Origin: a virus
DNA: 43,564 bases
IMG/VR virus record: IMGVR_UViG_3300020401_000004
Span: 1-43,564 of that record
Direction: 5' to 3' (one strand)
Positions 16,221 to 27,438 of this stretch are shown here, piece after piece. The notes below the pieces were generated by a model that was not told the DNA's origin, searched no databases, and worked only from the letters and a program-made list of their open reading frames with translations. The stretch's first letter is position 1; each line of letters starts with the position of its first letter. Position numbers and translations under genes: made by a program.

Positions 16221-19200
16221 ATGGCATACAAAAGAAGTACCTCGTTTAGTGGATACCGTCAAAGAATTACTCCTGATAAGTCAAGAGAATTAGCTGATAG
16301 AGCCAAGGCCCTAGAAAAACAGCGTAAGGAATCCGTTAAAGGTATGGAGAGAGCAAGCTCTCAACAACTAACAGAATTAAATCGTCTGTCTAATTTAGAG
16401 GCACGATCAGATCAGTATGAACTTGAAAATCTTAGTAAATTTAGTAAAGCTATAAATGATGCTGTACAAGTTAGTGCTAAGACGTTTGGAGTTGATTATA
16501 TTGAAAGAAAACGTCAAGAAGCTATAGATGATTATAGAGCTGGTTTAGCTGGAGACAAAGATGCACTAGCTAAAACTGACCTTAACTTATCTCAAGTTCA
16601 AGAGATAGAATCAAGAATTAATGAACTTGATGAAGAAAGAGAAGTAAAGTTTACAGAGATAGAAAAAAAGTTAAAATTTAGTGATTTAGAAACTAAGTAT
16701 AGATTATTAAACGCTCGTAAACTTGGTTCAAACTATGCCTATGGATATAGTAAAGCTCACTTGTTGGAATCAGCTAAAGGCTTTATGCCTTGGTTTATGA
16801 ACTCAACACAAGAAAATAATACTGTTATTGGTGAAAGGTTAGATGGCACTGAACTAAAGGTTAATGATTATGATGCTTTATTTGAGTCTGAAGATAGAAA
16901 ACAAGTAGAAGATTTCTTAATACGAGAGTATGAGAAAAAAAGTAACATAGCTTCACTTAACCCTAAGATTGTAAATGCTTATTTAACTCAAAGCGTAGTT
17001 AAACAAGTACAAGAATTTAGAACTAAAAAGTTAAATGATGAAATACAGGCCGATGCTGCAGAAAAGATTAGATTACAAAATGTTAATCTAGATACAGCTA
17101 TAAATCTATTTGAGTTAAAAACAAACGACAAAGGAGAGGTTATAGAGGTTGGTAATTTTTCCGATGCAGTAAACAACATCTTAGTAACAGGAAGAGGTTT
17201 ACATTTTAAAGCTGGTACTACAGGTGCATCTGGAGAGGCTAACAAAGATAACTTACGAGCAGTTTTTGTTGATAGCACATCTCAATTAGATGAGGACGTA
17301 AAAATTCTTAAGCTAATAGATTATATACAAAACAAAAAGTTTAATATACCAAATTTAGGAAATAAAACTTTAGTAGAGGCTTTTCCAATAAAATTTGATG
17401 TTGATAAACTAAAGGCAGATATTTTTGCTAAAAGAGAAGACAATCTTACTAAACTTACAAGAGCTAAAACTAAGGAATTAAATATAAAAATAGCTACACT
17501 TAAATTTCAGTATGATACAGAAAAAATTGACAAAGTAACATATTTAGGAACAGTAAAAGAATATCAAAAAGATGCAAATTATGCAGCTGTTACTAATAGG
17601 ACACAAATATTTACTGATGCTTTAAAGTACTCTCCACAGTACCAAAACACTGAAAATGGTTTAGCACAAGCACGTAAAGAAATAAACAACTTTGGCACAG
17701 TATCTGCAGAAACATACACATCTTTAAAATTAGAGGATCAAAAATTAATTAAAGAAGATCAAATTTCTACAGGTTTAAGGTGGGATCAAACTTTAGAAGG
17801 TAAAAAATTACTTAAAGAGTATATAGGTGACGGAGGTAAGATCAAAGATGCTCTTACAACATCATTTTTGGGTGCTGGTAAAGCATTAAATGTTTCAGGA
17901 TCTAAAGACGTTACACTACAAAATGCCATCGAGTTTGCAGAAACAAAGTATGTATATGAAGTCTATAGAAACTTTAAAAATACTTATAAAGGTGAAATAC
18001 CTGAAAATATGGATCCAGATATGTTTTTCTGGAAGATGGCGGCTGAGTCAGTTGTTTTACAAGCACAACAAGCTAAAGGAGCTGATCTTGGAAGTAACCC
18101 TTTTGCAATGACGTTTGCATCTGATAGTATCCAAGGTGTTTTTGCAAACCCTAAATTTGCAGAAGTACAAAAGGGAAGTTTTGCTTATAGTGCTATAAAC
18201 GATTTACAAGAATCTAAAGATGAGCTAAATAGAATATCAAGTATGTTAAATGAGTCAGTAAGTAACGATGCACTTCTTGATCTTGCAGAAAAAATATTTG
18301 ATACTGACCTTAGAAAAACACGTCTTAATTTCTTACAAAACGATGGAGTCTATTCAGGAGAAAGTCAATTTGTTATTAATTTAGCTCAACGTGACCCTCT
18401 CAAACGTGACCCATTTACATTAGCTAATGCTTTACGTGAAAAACTTAATTTACCTATAGTTGATATTAATGTGATTCCAGAAGAATCTCGTAATTTAATT
18501 AACTTTTATAAAACTCTTAGTGTAGAAACTAGAAATTTATTACAAAGTAGATATTCTGTTGAACGAGAAAGAGGCATTAATATGGCTGGTTTAATTAGTG
18601 TTAATGATTTACACAGAGCTATAGTCAGTACTGGTATAAACTATGATGACCTAGATGACGGTGAAATAGCAGCTGCACTTACTATATTTAATGAAAGAGA
18701 TCCAGAAAACAAAGTTACTAGGATTCAATACGATAATGATGACACTATAAAAGAAAAAATATTTAAGATACATGTTAATAGTCTTTTAAAAGAAGCTATA
18801 GCAGCAACAGATAACAAAGAGATAGCTATACAAATGGTTGCAGCTTCATTTGGTTCTGGTAATATGAACGAGTATGCAACTCAACAAAATCGTAGAATTA
18901 CAAGAAGTTTACTAAACTCATACTATAGAGGTTGGAACCCCGACACTAAAAAAGATCTATGGAATGTTGTCGAAAGAGATGATGGTTCTATTATTAAGGT
19001 GTCTGCTGATTTAAGTTTAGACACAGTAGATATGACCTCTGGGGGTGTTCAATTAGCTTTAGATAACCTTGAAGAAAATGTACCATCTCAATTTACTATA
19101 GGTAAAAACAACCGTAAACAAGTTAATCCTGCATACCGTAAGTACGAGCAGACTAAAGAAAAACTTTTAGCACAAAAACGTGTGTTACAGTATCTAGAAG

Positions 19201-19499
19201 GTAATTATAGCAGTAAAAGTGTCGCTTATGACATTAACAGTGATGATATATTCTGGGGTTTATTAGGTGTAAATATACCCAGTAAAGACATGTACTATGA
19301 TGTACGTGCAGTTTTAGGGCCAAAAAACTTTAAAGAGTTTCTTGCCGAGGTCGATAAAAAGTTTTTTGAAGAGACTGTGTACACTGAACGTCCAAGAGGT
19401 TTGTTAGGTAATCGAAAACAACAAAGAATGTACTCTGACATAGTTCTTAGAGAGCTAAAAAAACTAGATCAATTTTTTATAACATCAAACAATGAATGA
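16221..19499 (+). CDS. internal virion protein C, T7 gp15-like
   Basis: This 1092-residue, Lys/Glu-rich helical protein without membrane segments is larger than T7 gp15 (747). Position between gp14- and gp16-like proteins and overall character make it the inner core protein that, with gp16, builds the periplasmic DNA-ejection conduit. The first 120 residues are coiled-coil-like (ELADRAKALEKQRKESVKGM). Base composition is visibly AT-rich. It overlaps gp16 by eight bases. Confidence 0.88.
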   Translation: MAYKRSTSFSGYRQRITPDKSRELADRAKALEKQRKESVKGMERASSQQLTELNRLSNLEARSDQYELENLSKFSKAINDAVQVSAKTFGVDYIERKRQEAIDDYRAGLAGDKDALAKTDLNLSQVQEIESRINELDEEREVKFTEIEKKLKFSDLETKYRLLNARKLGSNYAYGYSKAHLLESAKGFMPWFMNSTQENNTVIGERLDGTELKVNDYDALFESEDRKQVEDFLIREYEKKSNIASLNPKIVNAYLTQSVVKQVQEFRTKKLNDEIQADAAEKIRLQNVNLDTAINLFELKTNDKGEVIEVGNFSDAVNNILVTGRGLHFKAGTTGASGEANKDNLRAVFVDSTSQLDEDVKILKLIDYIQNKKFNIPNLGNKTLVEAFPIKFDVDKLKADIFAKREDNLTKLTRAKTKELNIKIATLKFQYDTEKIDKVTYLGTVKEYQKDANYAAVTNRTQIFTDALKYSPQYQNTENGLAQARKEINNFGTVSAETYTSLKLEDQKLIKEDQISTGLRWDQTLEGKKLLKEYIGDGGKIKDALTTSFLGAGKALNVSGSKDVTLQNAIEFAETKYVYEVYRNFKNTYKGEIPENMDPDMFFWKMAAESVVLQAQQAKGADLGSNPFAMTFASDSIQGVFANPKFAEVQKGSFAYSAINDLQESKDELNRISSMLNESVSNDALLDLAEKIFDTDLRKTRLNFLQNDGVYSGESQFVINLAQRDPLKRDPFTLANALREKLNLPIVDINVIPEESRNLINFYKTLSVETRNLLQSRYSVERERGINMAGLISVNDLHRAIVSTGINYDDLDDGEIAAALTIFNERDPENKVTRIQYDNDDTIKEKIFKIHVNSLLKEAIAATDNKEIAIQMVAASFGSGNMNEYATQQNRRITRSLLNSYYRGWNPDTKKDLWNVVERDDGSIIKVSADLSLDTVDMTSGGVQLALDNLEENVPSQFTIGKNNRKQVNPAYRKYEQTKEKLLAQKRVLQYLEGNYSSKSVAYDINSDDIFWGLLGVNIPSKDMYYDVRAVLGPKNFKEFLAEVDKKFFEETVYTERPRGLLGNRKQQRMYSDIVLRELKKLDQFFITSNNE

Positions 19500-22400
19500 A
19501 GAAATAGTAAATGAGGGGTATCAATATGATGCGTTAGATACCATCATAGACAACTCTAACTCTCTAGAAACACCTGTTCAGAAGCCTAATGAGCCTGAAG
19601 TAAATACTGGTATTGACCCCTCCTTAAGTCAAGGGTTTTTACCAGATGGCCCTGGAGAGGCCCTTAAAGAAGCTGGTAAAGCTCTTGTGGGTGGTGCGGC
19701 AGATGCTGTAGACAGTGTAGGTAGTTTCTTGGATCTTTCAGGAGATACAATACTAACAGGTATGAATAAATTATTTGGTACTAATTTACAAGAATCAAAT
19801 GATATTACAAGTTCAGAATATAAGTCTGGAGCTTGGTGGGATATACCCGACGAATATGTACCAGAAAACCATTCAGGTTTAGGTAATTTAGTTAGAGGAC
19901 TAACAGAGTTTGGTGTCTTATCAGTAGCTACAGGAGGTTTTGGAGCTGGAACTGGTGTTGCTATGAAAGCTAGTAAAGTTGCATACAAGGCTGCAAGATT
20001 AGCTGGATATGGTAAAAAAGGTTCTAAATTTATAGCATTTATACCTAGAGGTGCACAGATAGCTAGTGAAGGTGCTGTAGCAGATCTAATATCAAATAGC
20101 TCTGAGTCAGCAAATATAGCAAATTTAGTAGCAGACTTTGCTCCTTTTATGCCTTTTACTGAAGCATTAGCAGTTGATCCTGAAAAGGACAGTTCTTGGA
20201 CAGCACGTTTAAAAACAGTAGCTGCAGGAGCAGGGGTTAATCTAGCTGGTCACTTCTTAGCTGGTTATGTTAAGGCAGCATATAGAGCTGTTAAAGAGGT
20301 TAGAGCAGGAAAGACTATTGACCAAGCCAATCTCATTGCTAACAAACAACTAGCAGAAGATATTGAAAAAGGCTTTGAACTTGACGAAAAAAATTTTAAC
20401 GAGATTGAGGCATATAGAAACGGTAAAGGTTATGGTCTATCAAATAAAAATAGACGTCTAGAATATGTTAAGAAACATTTAGAAGAAGAAGACGGTATTG
20501 AGTACGAAAATTTGTTAAAAGGTGAAGAACCTAGTGACATTATACGTCAACAAGTTATAAATAAAAACCCAGAACTTGACCCAGATATTTACCCAGTCGA
20601 TCTTATAAGAGAGTTAGCAATAAAAGATATAGATGAATTAGCTGAACGTGTGGGTAAAAGTGTTGGTGATCCTTGGATAAAAGAACAAGGTGCTAGTTTA
20701 GAACAACTCTCTGATAATGCTTTAAAAGGTAAAGACCCATTCGTAGATGCACCTTCTTTCTCATCTAGTGAAAAAGCTAGTATTAGACCTGATGCTGACA
20801 CAGTTAAAGAAGCAACAGGTAAAAATTTAGAAGAATCTTTATTTAATTCACAAAGAGGAGATACCCCATCTAGTGCATCACCTATATACACAGAAACTGC
20901 TTTAAAAAAATTAACGGGTAATAACAAAGGTATTAGAACACTTTTAAATGAAGTAGCTGATGAAATATCAGAAAAATTATTTAGAGAACAAGATTCTTTA
21001 ACAGGAATAAAAAGAAGACTTGCTCCAGCTCAGTTTAAAAGGTTAATACTAGATCAAGCTGAAGAAATACAAAATTTAATTGTTGAAGGTAAAGATGCTT
21101 TTGCAAAAGGCATGGCTGACTTTACTAATGGTAAGTCATCTACATTTATACATTATATGTATGACCCAAACCCTAATTCAAAAGGTTTGTATGTAGCTAC
21201 TCCTGCAACTCGTCATGCAATGAATTTAGTAATATTAAATTTAGCTAAACAAATTGAATCATTTGCAATAGCTGGTGCAGATTTACCTAAAAACTTTAAC
21301 AAGTTTAGGCAAGCAGATGAGATGTACGATTTAATAAAAGTCTTAATGATTGAGCAGAAAAAATCTGCTTATGTTGCTGGTTTAACCTTATTACAAAATA
21401 AAAATTATGTTATTGATAGTTTTTTAAAAGAATCTATTGATAATAAAATTGCTGATATTGTTAAGGAAGTAACAAACTATACAGACGAATTAAAACGTGT
21501 TAAAAATCAGCTTGGACAAGAAGCTGCTGACACTTTAATGGACATACATCGTTTGTCTGGAGGAGTTGTTAGACATTATGAAAGTATCCATAATTACTTA
21601 CTTGCTAAGAAAACTTTAAATCCATACAGAATGATTGCTGGTACTAACATTGATGGTAACAGAGTCAGACCACGTATTAATGAAGAATTAGCGTCAGTAT
21701 ATTATAACTCACTTTTAAGTGCTCCGAAAACATTTGTTAAAGCTGTTGTTAGTACTAATATGATTGCAGTAGGACGTCCTATAGCAGCGTATGTTGGTGC
21801 AATTATGAGAGGAAACCATCAAGAAGCTGTTATCGCAGCTTCTATGTTAGACTCTACCATGAGAGCAGCTAAAGAAGGTTTACAAGCATTTGGCCACAAC
21901 TGGGATTTAGCAGTTAATAAAGGTAAGAAACAAACCTATGCTGGTAAGTTTGATGTTGCTAAAGATCTTAATGACTGGAACTCACTTAATTCTTACTATA
22001 GTGAGTTTGCAAATGCTCCAGAGTCTATGGCACATCGTTTTGTAAATATGGTAGTTAAATTTAATACAAGTCCATTTTCTAGGTACAGTACTACTATTAT
22101 GGGGTCTGGTGATGCTCTTGCAAGAACCATAATAGGTAGACATGAAATGAGAATGAGAGCTGCCAGAAAAGCGATTGACGATGGTGTTGATATAAAAGAT
22201 ATTAGACGGACTGCAGCACAGATAGAGGAAAATTTTAGAGACGAAATTTTTACTAAAGTTGATAATCAGTGGGTAGTTACAGACCAAGCCGCATCGTTAG
22301 CAGGAAATGAAGCTGCACTTACAACAGCTTTACCTAACAATGTTGCAGTATTTCAACGTCTACAAGAACTACCAGTTATAGGTCAACTATTCTTTCCATT

Positions 22401-23634
22401 TATGAGAACTGGATACAATGCTTTACGTTTAACTTTTAGTCATACTTTCTTAGAAGCATTTACTAAAAAATATGATGATATTGTAAGAATATCCAAAGAA
22501 AATCCCTCAGTGTTACGTCAATATGGTATAAGACCAGAAGATGCGGCTAATGCTAGAGCTATGATGGAGGGTCGTATTGCTGCTGGTACTTTACTTACAA
22601 CTATTGTGGGTGGTTTAGCTTTAACAGGTGGAGTCACGGGTAGTTTACCAGAGGATAGAGAAACCAGAGAATTATGGAGAGCAAATAAGATACAACCCAA
22701 CTCCTTTAAAATTGGGGATACTTATGTTTCATATCGAGAATTAGAACCATTTAACACATTATTTGCTTTAGCCGCAGATATAGTAGCAAGTTCTCATACT
22801 TTAGGTGAAGATAGACTTGACGATGCTTTTCAAAAACTTATATTTATGTTTGGATCAGTGTTAGTTGACAAGTCTATGTTAGCTGGAGCTGATGATCTAG
22901 TTAGTGTATTTGACCAATCGACCTCTCCTAGACAGCTGCAAAATACTATTGCTAGATTTGCTAGAGGTGTTCTTCCTTATTCTGGTTTATCACGTAGTTT
23001 AGCTGAAGTTGTACAGGCCAATAAGACAGAAGCTAATAACATAAAAGAAATGTTATTTCAAAATGACGTTGTATTTAAAGCAACTAACTACACTAAGTAC
23101 GACATTCTTAACAAAGATAGGTCTGGTAAACCGTACATTGTTTCTCCTACCAATCCTTTACTAAGATTGTTAAACTTTGTTAGTCCTATTGCTATAGGAT
23201 ACGCTGACGGAGATCCAGTTAAGGAAGCATTGTTAGATATAGGCTACAACATTCCCCAGGAACTCAGTTATTACAACGGAGAACCACTAACTTCAAGAGA
23301 AAAGTCAGAATTACAAAGATTAATGTCTACTGATGTTCAATTTAGAAAAAATCTTGAACAAATTATATCAGATCCAAGGTGGAAAGCTGGCGTAGAGGAG
23401 TATAGACGGGGTGGATTACTAAATAGAGAAGGGTATGACGTGGTAAGAGCACCTTTTTACCAAGTAATACGTGAAGAATTTATAAGAGTAAAGGCTAGAG
23501 CTATGCAAGAATTGTTAAATGACTCTAGTTTTGCTGATTTAAAAACAAGGGTACAGCTTAGAAAGGCTAGATCCTCTGCAGTATCGCAAGGATATTACGA
23601 TCAAATTAATAAATTAATTGAGTTTCCAAAATAA
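19492..23634 (+). CDS. internal virion protein D, T7 gp16-like
   Basis: The 1380-residue core/ejection protein is close to T7 gp16 (1318) in size and place. In T7 the N-terminus is a lytic transglycosylase. Here the first 150 residues show no such motif and are instead acidic and then glycine-rich (TEFGVLSVATGGFGAGTGVA). The C-terminal half has membrane-compatible segments (IAAGTLLTTIVGGLALTGGV near residue 1030) suitable for crossing the inner membrane. Wall degradation during entry must then rely on another protein or be dispensable. Confidence 0.9.
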   Translation: MNEEIVNEGYQYDALDTIIDNSNSLETPVQKPNEPEVNTGIDPSLSQGFLPDGPGEALKEAGKALVGGAADAVDSVGSFLDLSGDTILTGMNKLFGTNLQESNDITSSEYKSGAWWDIPDEYVPENHSGLGNLVRGLTEFGVLSVATGGFGAGTGVAMKASKVAYKAARLAGYGKKGSKFIAFIPRGAQIASEGAVADLISNSSESANIANLVADFAPFMPFTEALAVDPEKDSSWTARLKTVAAGAGVNLAGHFLAGYVKAAYRAVKEVRAGKTIDQANLIANKQLAEDIEKGFELDEKNFNEIEAYRNGKGYGLSNKNRRLEYVKKHLEEEDGIEYENLLKGEEPSDIIRQQVINKNPELDPDIYPVDLIRELAIKDIDELAERVGKSVGDPWIKEQGASLEQLSDNALKGKDPFVDAPSFSSSEKASIRPDADTVKEATGKNLEESLFNSQRGDTPSSASPIYTETALKKLTGNNKGIRTLLNEVADEISEKLFREQDSLTGIKRRLAPAQFKRLILDQAEEIQNLIVEGKDAFAKGMADFTNGKSSTFIHYMYDPNPNSKGLYVATPATRHAMNLVILNLAKQIESFAIAGADLPKNFNKFRQADEMYDLIKVLMIEQKKSAYVAGLTLLQNKNYVIDSFLKESIDNKIADIVKEVTNYTDELKRVKNQLGQEAADTLMDIHRLSGGVVRHYESIHNYLLAKKTLNPYRMIAGTNIDGNRVRPRINEELASVYYNSLLSAPKTFVKAVVSTNMIAVGRPIAAYVGAIMRGNHQEAVIAASMLDSTMRAAKEGLQAFGHNWDLAVNKGKKQTYAGKFDVAKDLNDWNSLNSYYSEFANAPESMAHRFVNMVVKFNTSPFSRYSTTIMGSGDALARTIIGRHEMRMRAARKAIDDGVDIKDIRRTAAQIEENFRDEIFTKVDNQWVVTDQAASLAGNEAALTTALPNNVAVFQRLQELPVIGQLFFPFMRTGYNALRLTFSHTFLEAFTKKYDDIVRISKENPSVLRQYGIRPEDAANARAMMEGRIAAGTLLTTIVGGLALTGGVTGSLPEDRETRELWRANKIQPNSFKIGDTYVSYRELEPFNTLFALAADIVASSHTLGEDRLDDAFQKLIFMFGSVLVDKSMLAGADDLVSVFDQSTSPRQLQNTIARFARGVLPYSGLSRSLAEVVQANKTEANNIKEMLFQNDVVFKATNYTKYDILNKDRSGKPYIVSPTNPLLRLLNFVSPIAIGYADGDPVKEALLDIGYNIPQELSYYNGEPLTSREKSELQRLMSTDVQFRKNLEQIISDPRWKAGVEEYRRGGLLNREGYDVVRAPFYQVIREEFIRVKARAMQELLNDSSFADLKTRVQLRKARSSAVSQGYYDQINKLIEFPK

Positions 23635-23659
23635 TACCAATCCCATACATTGATTATCA

Positions 23660-26600
23660 ATGGCAGTAACAACTAAAAAAACATTTCCTAACGCAGTGGG
23701 TACAAACGGGCAGTCTGCGACTGTCTTTACCCCCGTTGGGATCGAATTGAATAACCATGATGATCTGGATGTATATGTAACTCTGTCAGGTGGTACAAGA
23801 GTGTTACAACTACGCCAAACAAGCGGTAGTACAGCACAATCTAGCCACCCACAGGTCAATAATACTGACGGATTATACTTCCCAGCAGTTTCAGCTGGTA
23901 CAACTTTATATAACTACACACTATCCACAGATAACAATACAATTACGTTTAGCACTACGCTTCCTACAGGAGCTGTGGTGTCAGTTGAGCGTAGAACTAG
24001 AGACGCATCGAGTGATTATACCAACTTTGCGGGTGGTAGTACAATAAGATCTACTGATCTAAACAATGCGTTTGATGAGTCTAATTTTACAGGTCAAGAG
24101 GCTAGAAATAAGTCATTTGAACTGGAAGGGGCCTTGTTTGAAGGCGGTTCTATAACTAAAAACTTTGTAACATCATCACATATTGTAGATGGTACGATTG
24201 CTACAGCTGACTTAGCTAATAACTCTGTAACCACAGACAAAATAGCTGATGGAAACGTAACAACTGCTAAAGTTGCAGATAATGCTATAACAACTGCTAA
24301 AATAGCTGACGGGTCAGTTACAGGTGCAAAATTTGGATCTAATACAGTCACATCAAGTGCTATAGCTAATAACAACATTATAACTAGCAAAATAGCTGAC
24401 GGTTCGGTTACAACTGTTAAATTAGCAGATGATGCAGTTACTAATGTTAAGTTAGCTAACAGTAGTGTAAACACCAACCAAATATTAAATAATGCAGTTA
24501 CACAGGAAAAAATAGCTAATGATGCTATTACAAATTCACAGATTGCAGACGATGCTGTTAGAACAGCTCATATACAAGATAGTCAAGTTACATCTGCAAA
24601 AATAGCTGACGGAAATATAGTAACTGCTAAAATAGCAAACAACGCAGTTACAACTGACAAGATAGCTGACGGTGAGCTAACAATATTAGCTGGTATGCAA
24701 TCTGGCACAGCTTCAGTTTTAGCTGATAGCACAGCTCTTACAGCTTCTACAGCAGAGCTAAACCAGCTTGACGGTATAACACTAGAAACCTCTGTTACTC
24801 CAAACAGTGATACACGCATACCTACATCAAAGGCAGTAAACGATCTTGTATTCTCTGTAACAAACGCCCTTGGCGGTTTTGTAGCTATACCAAACGAGAC
24901 AAGTTTTCCTACAGCTAACCCTGACCCAAGTAACAATGCGGGTACAGTTGTGTCTATATCACAGCTTGCAAGCGGTCTTGCAGTCAACGGTAGCGGTGTA
25001 GCAACAATATCTAATGGTGCTGGAACTGGTAATACAGTAACCATAACTGGTTTTCCAACTAACTTACAAAGTCAAACATTACCAGCTGCTAGTGGTTTAC
25101 AGGTTCAGACAACCTCAACACTGCATACTTACACATTTCATAAACAATTAGCTAGTGCAGCTGACATACAAGCTATTAGTGCTACGGTCAACTCATTTTC
25201 TAACAGATATAGAGTATCAGCTTCTGCACCTACATCTTCACTAGATGGCGGTGACTTGTGGTTTGACACAACTAACAACAAGTTAATGGTGTACAACTCT
25301 ACTACGACAGCGTGGGAAGAGGTAACATCTACTGGTAACTTCTTTATAAACACCTTATCTAGCACTGGATCTGGTAGTGATAACCCCCCAGGTGGTAGTG
25401 CAACATTCAACGGCACGGCTCAAAAATTTGCTTTATCTAACCCTCCTCAGTTTGCAGCTCAACTCCTCGTCAGTCTTAACGGAGTCATTCAGAAACCTAA
25501 TTCTGGAACCTCAGTTCCAAGTGAGGGATTTGCTGTCAGTGGTACTAACATTATATTTAGTTCCGCTCCTCCTGCTGGTGCTGATTTTTTCATCATTACC
25601 ATCGGATCATCCGTAGGTATAGGTGTACCAAGTAACAACACAGTTACAAGTGCAATATTACAAAACGGATCAGTTACAACTGCTAAGATTGTAGACGCTA
25701 ACGTGACTACTGCCAAGATTACAGATGCAAACGTAACTACAGCCAAAATAGCTTCTAACGCAGTTACTACAGCTAAAATTGCAGATAATGCAATCACAAC
25801 TGCAAAAATTCTAGATGCAAACGTAACAACAGCTAAATTAGCTACTAACTCTATAACTAATGATAGGTTAACTACTGATTGTGTCAGTACAAATAAGATT
25901 ATAGATGCAAACGTAACTACTGCAAAAATTGCTGATGACGCAGTGACTGATGCAAAGCTCGCCAACACGTCTGTAACAGCTGGTAGCTATGGTTCATCAA
26001 CTTCTATTCCAAGCATCACTGTAGACGCTCAGGGACGTATTACAGCAGCCTCTGGCAACTCTGTTAACACAGATTTAGTCGGTGACAGTTCTCCGCAGCT
26101 AGGCGGTGAATTACAAAGTAATGGAAATGATATACATATTGCTGATAATGACAAAATAAGAATTGGTGGCACTGCTGGATCGGGCACTGATGGATACGAA
26201 CTTTACCATGATGGTTCAGCATCATACATAAAAGAAAATGGTACTGGAAATTTAAGAATATTAGGATCTAATATAAGACTTGCTGATAGTAATAATAGTC
26301 CATATGCTTTTTTCACTACTGGTGGTGCAGCGGAATTAAATTTTGGAGGGAATGTAAAGTTCCAGACTAGAGGAGATGGAGTTAGTGTATTTAATGAATT
26401 AAGTGTTGGAACGTCAGATACTCAACAAGCTTCAGTTGCAAGTTTTGTTGGTGGTCAATATAACCAAGTTAATATTGCTGACGGCAGTAATAGTGGTTGG
26501 GGTCTTTTATTAGCTCAACAACAAGGTGCAAATACAACAAATACTTATACATATTCAACTAACTCAAGCGTTAATAAACCTTGTTCAATAGTTAATGTTA

Positions 26601-26884
26601 ATAATGATGCTTTACATTTTGCCACTAACAATACTCCAAGATTTCGGATTGAACATGATGGCCATGTATTACCTTCGGCTAATAATTCTTATGACCTAGG
26701 TAGTGGAGGCTATCGTTGGAGAAACGTCTATACCAATGACCTTAACTTATCTAACGAAGGTTCATCTAATGATGTTGACGGAACGTGGGGTGACTGGACA
26801 ATACAGGAAGGAGAATCAGACTTGTTCTTAAAAAATAATCGTTCTGGTAAAAAGTACAAGTTCAACCTAACGGAGGTATCATAA
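23660..26884 (+). CDS. tail fibre protein with T7 gp17-type N-terminus
   Basis: This is a 1074-residue fibre. Residues 1 to about 150 match the T7 tail-fibre attachment domain (start FPNAVGTNGQSATVF, then STDLNNAFDESNFTGQEARN), which docks to the tail. Two blocks of about ten-residue repeats of the kind ITTAKIADGSVT occupy about 175-340 and 665-775, likely forming a trimeric beta shaft. Between and after them are beta-rich modules; the end (YRWRNVYTNDLNLSNEG, then KKYKFNLTEVS) is one common in cyanophage fibres. It sets host recognition. Its last base is shared with the next ATG. Confidence 0.92.
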   Translation: MAVTTKKTFPNAVGTNGQSATVFTPVGIELNNHDDLDVYVTLSGGTRVLQLRQTSGSTAQSSHPQVNNTDGLYFPAVSAGTTLYNYTLSTDNNTITFSTTLPTGAVVSVERRTRDASSDYTNFAGGSTIRSTDLNNAFDESNFTGQEARNKSFELEGALFEGGSITKNFVTSSHIVDGTIATADLANNSVTTDKIADGNVTTAKVADNAITTAKIADGSVTGAKFGSNTVTSSAIANNNIITSKIADGSVTTVKLADDAVTNVKLANSSVNTNQILNNAVTQEKIANDAITNSQIADDAVRTAHIQDSQVTSAKIADGNIVTAKIANNAVTTDKIADGELTILAGMQSGTASVLADSTALTASTAELNQLDGITLETSVTPNSDTRIPTSKAVNDLVFSVTNALGGFVAIPNETSFPTANPDPSNNAGTVVSISQLASGLAVNGSGVATISNGAGTGNTVTITGFPTNLQSQTLPAASGLQVQTTSTLHTYTFHKQLASAADIQAISATVNSFSNRYRVSASAPTSSLDGGDLWFDTTNNKLMVYNSTTTAWEEVTSTGNFFINTLSSTGSGSDNPPGGSATFNGTAQKFALSNPPQFAAQLLVSLNGVIQKPNSGTSVPSEGFAVSGTNIIFSSAPPAGADFFIITIGSSVGIGVPSNNTVTSAILQNGSVTTAKIVDANVTTAKITDANVTTAKIASNAVTTAKIADNAITTAKILDANVTTAKLATNSITNDRLTTDCVSTNKIIDANVTTAKIADDAVTDAKLANTSVTAGSYGSSTSIPSITVDAQGRITAASGNSVNTDLVGDSSPQLGGELQSNGNDIHIADNDKIRIGGTAGSGTDGYELYHDGSASYIKENGTGNLRILGSNIRLADSNNSPYAFFTTGGAAELNFGGNVKFQTRGDGVSVFNELSVGTSDTQQASVASFVGGQYNQVNIADGSNSGWGLLLAQQQGANTTNTYTYSTNSSVNKPCSIVNVNNDALHFATNNTPRFRIEHDGHVLPSANNSYDLGSGGYRWRNVYTNDLNLSNEGSSNDVDGTWGDWTIQEGESDLFLKNNRSGKKYKFNLTEVS

Positions 26885-27438
26885 TGGCAATTTTTACTAA
26901 TGGAGTTTTTCCCTCTGGTGGTGAAGCTGGTGATGGAGGTGGTATAATTCAAGTTGCTCATGGTAGTAACTCAGGAGAACAATATTATTATAAAATTAAT
27001 GAGGGCGTAAAAATGGCTGCTTGTTACGCTGACATTACTCCCAGAAATAGCAGCAATAAAATATTAATATTTGCATCTCTTGATGGTGTTGCACATAGGG
27101 GCGGTTCTGGCAACTCTCAAGCTGGTGAGTTTGAAGGTTGGTTAGGGTATAATGCAAGCTACAACGGAAATACGGTTACATCCTCTGGGTCAGGTGTCTC
27201 AGCTTGGACAAACATTGGAAATATAACAGGTTTGGGTGCTTGGTACAATACCTCTCAAGCTATTGGTTCTTATACTTGTTGCAGTTTACATTCACCAAAC
27301 ACAACAAATATTTGCAGATATACAATAATTGTCAATAGACGGTCTGCTGTATATTTTAATAATGAGTTTAATACTGGCCCTGACGCTGGGGGAACCGACC
27401 AAGGTACAACACTCTTACTTATGGAGGTTTCAAGTTAA
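26884..27438 (+). CDS. hypothetical fibre-associated protein
   Basis: This 184-residue, Gly/Ser/Asn-rich, probably all-beta protein overlaps both neighbours by one base (TAATG). It lies between a fibre gene and a fibre-assembly-like gene. I infer a tip, adhesin or second receptor-binding subunit. Four cysteines (ACYAD, YTCCSLH, NICRY) are unusual for a fibre. No family is recognised. Confidence 0.75.
   Translation: MAIFTNGVFPSGGEAGDGGGIIQVAHGSNSGEQYYYKINEGVKMAACYADITPRNSSNKILIFASLDGVAHRGGSGNSQAGEFEGWLGYNASYNGNTVTSSGSGVSAWTNIGNITGLGAWYNTSQAIGSYTCCSLHSPNTTNICRYTIIVNRRSAVYFNNEFNTGPDAGGTDQGTTLLLMEVSS

Noticed and set aside
25489-25968. Hydrophobic 159-codon minus-strand ORF (and similar ones at 24094-24477 and 24583-25044)
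   Set aside because: These are reverse translations of the ten-residue fibre repeats; the apparent membrane protein is a by-product of the repeated codons.
23660-26884. Repeated DNA in the fibre gene as a possible CRISPR array or minisatellite
   Set aside because: Repeats are imperfect, in frame and without spacers of constant length; they encode a repetitive protein shaft.
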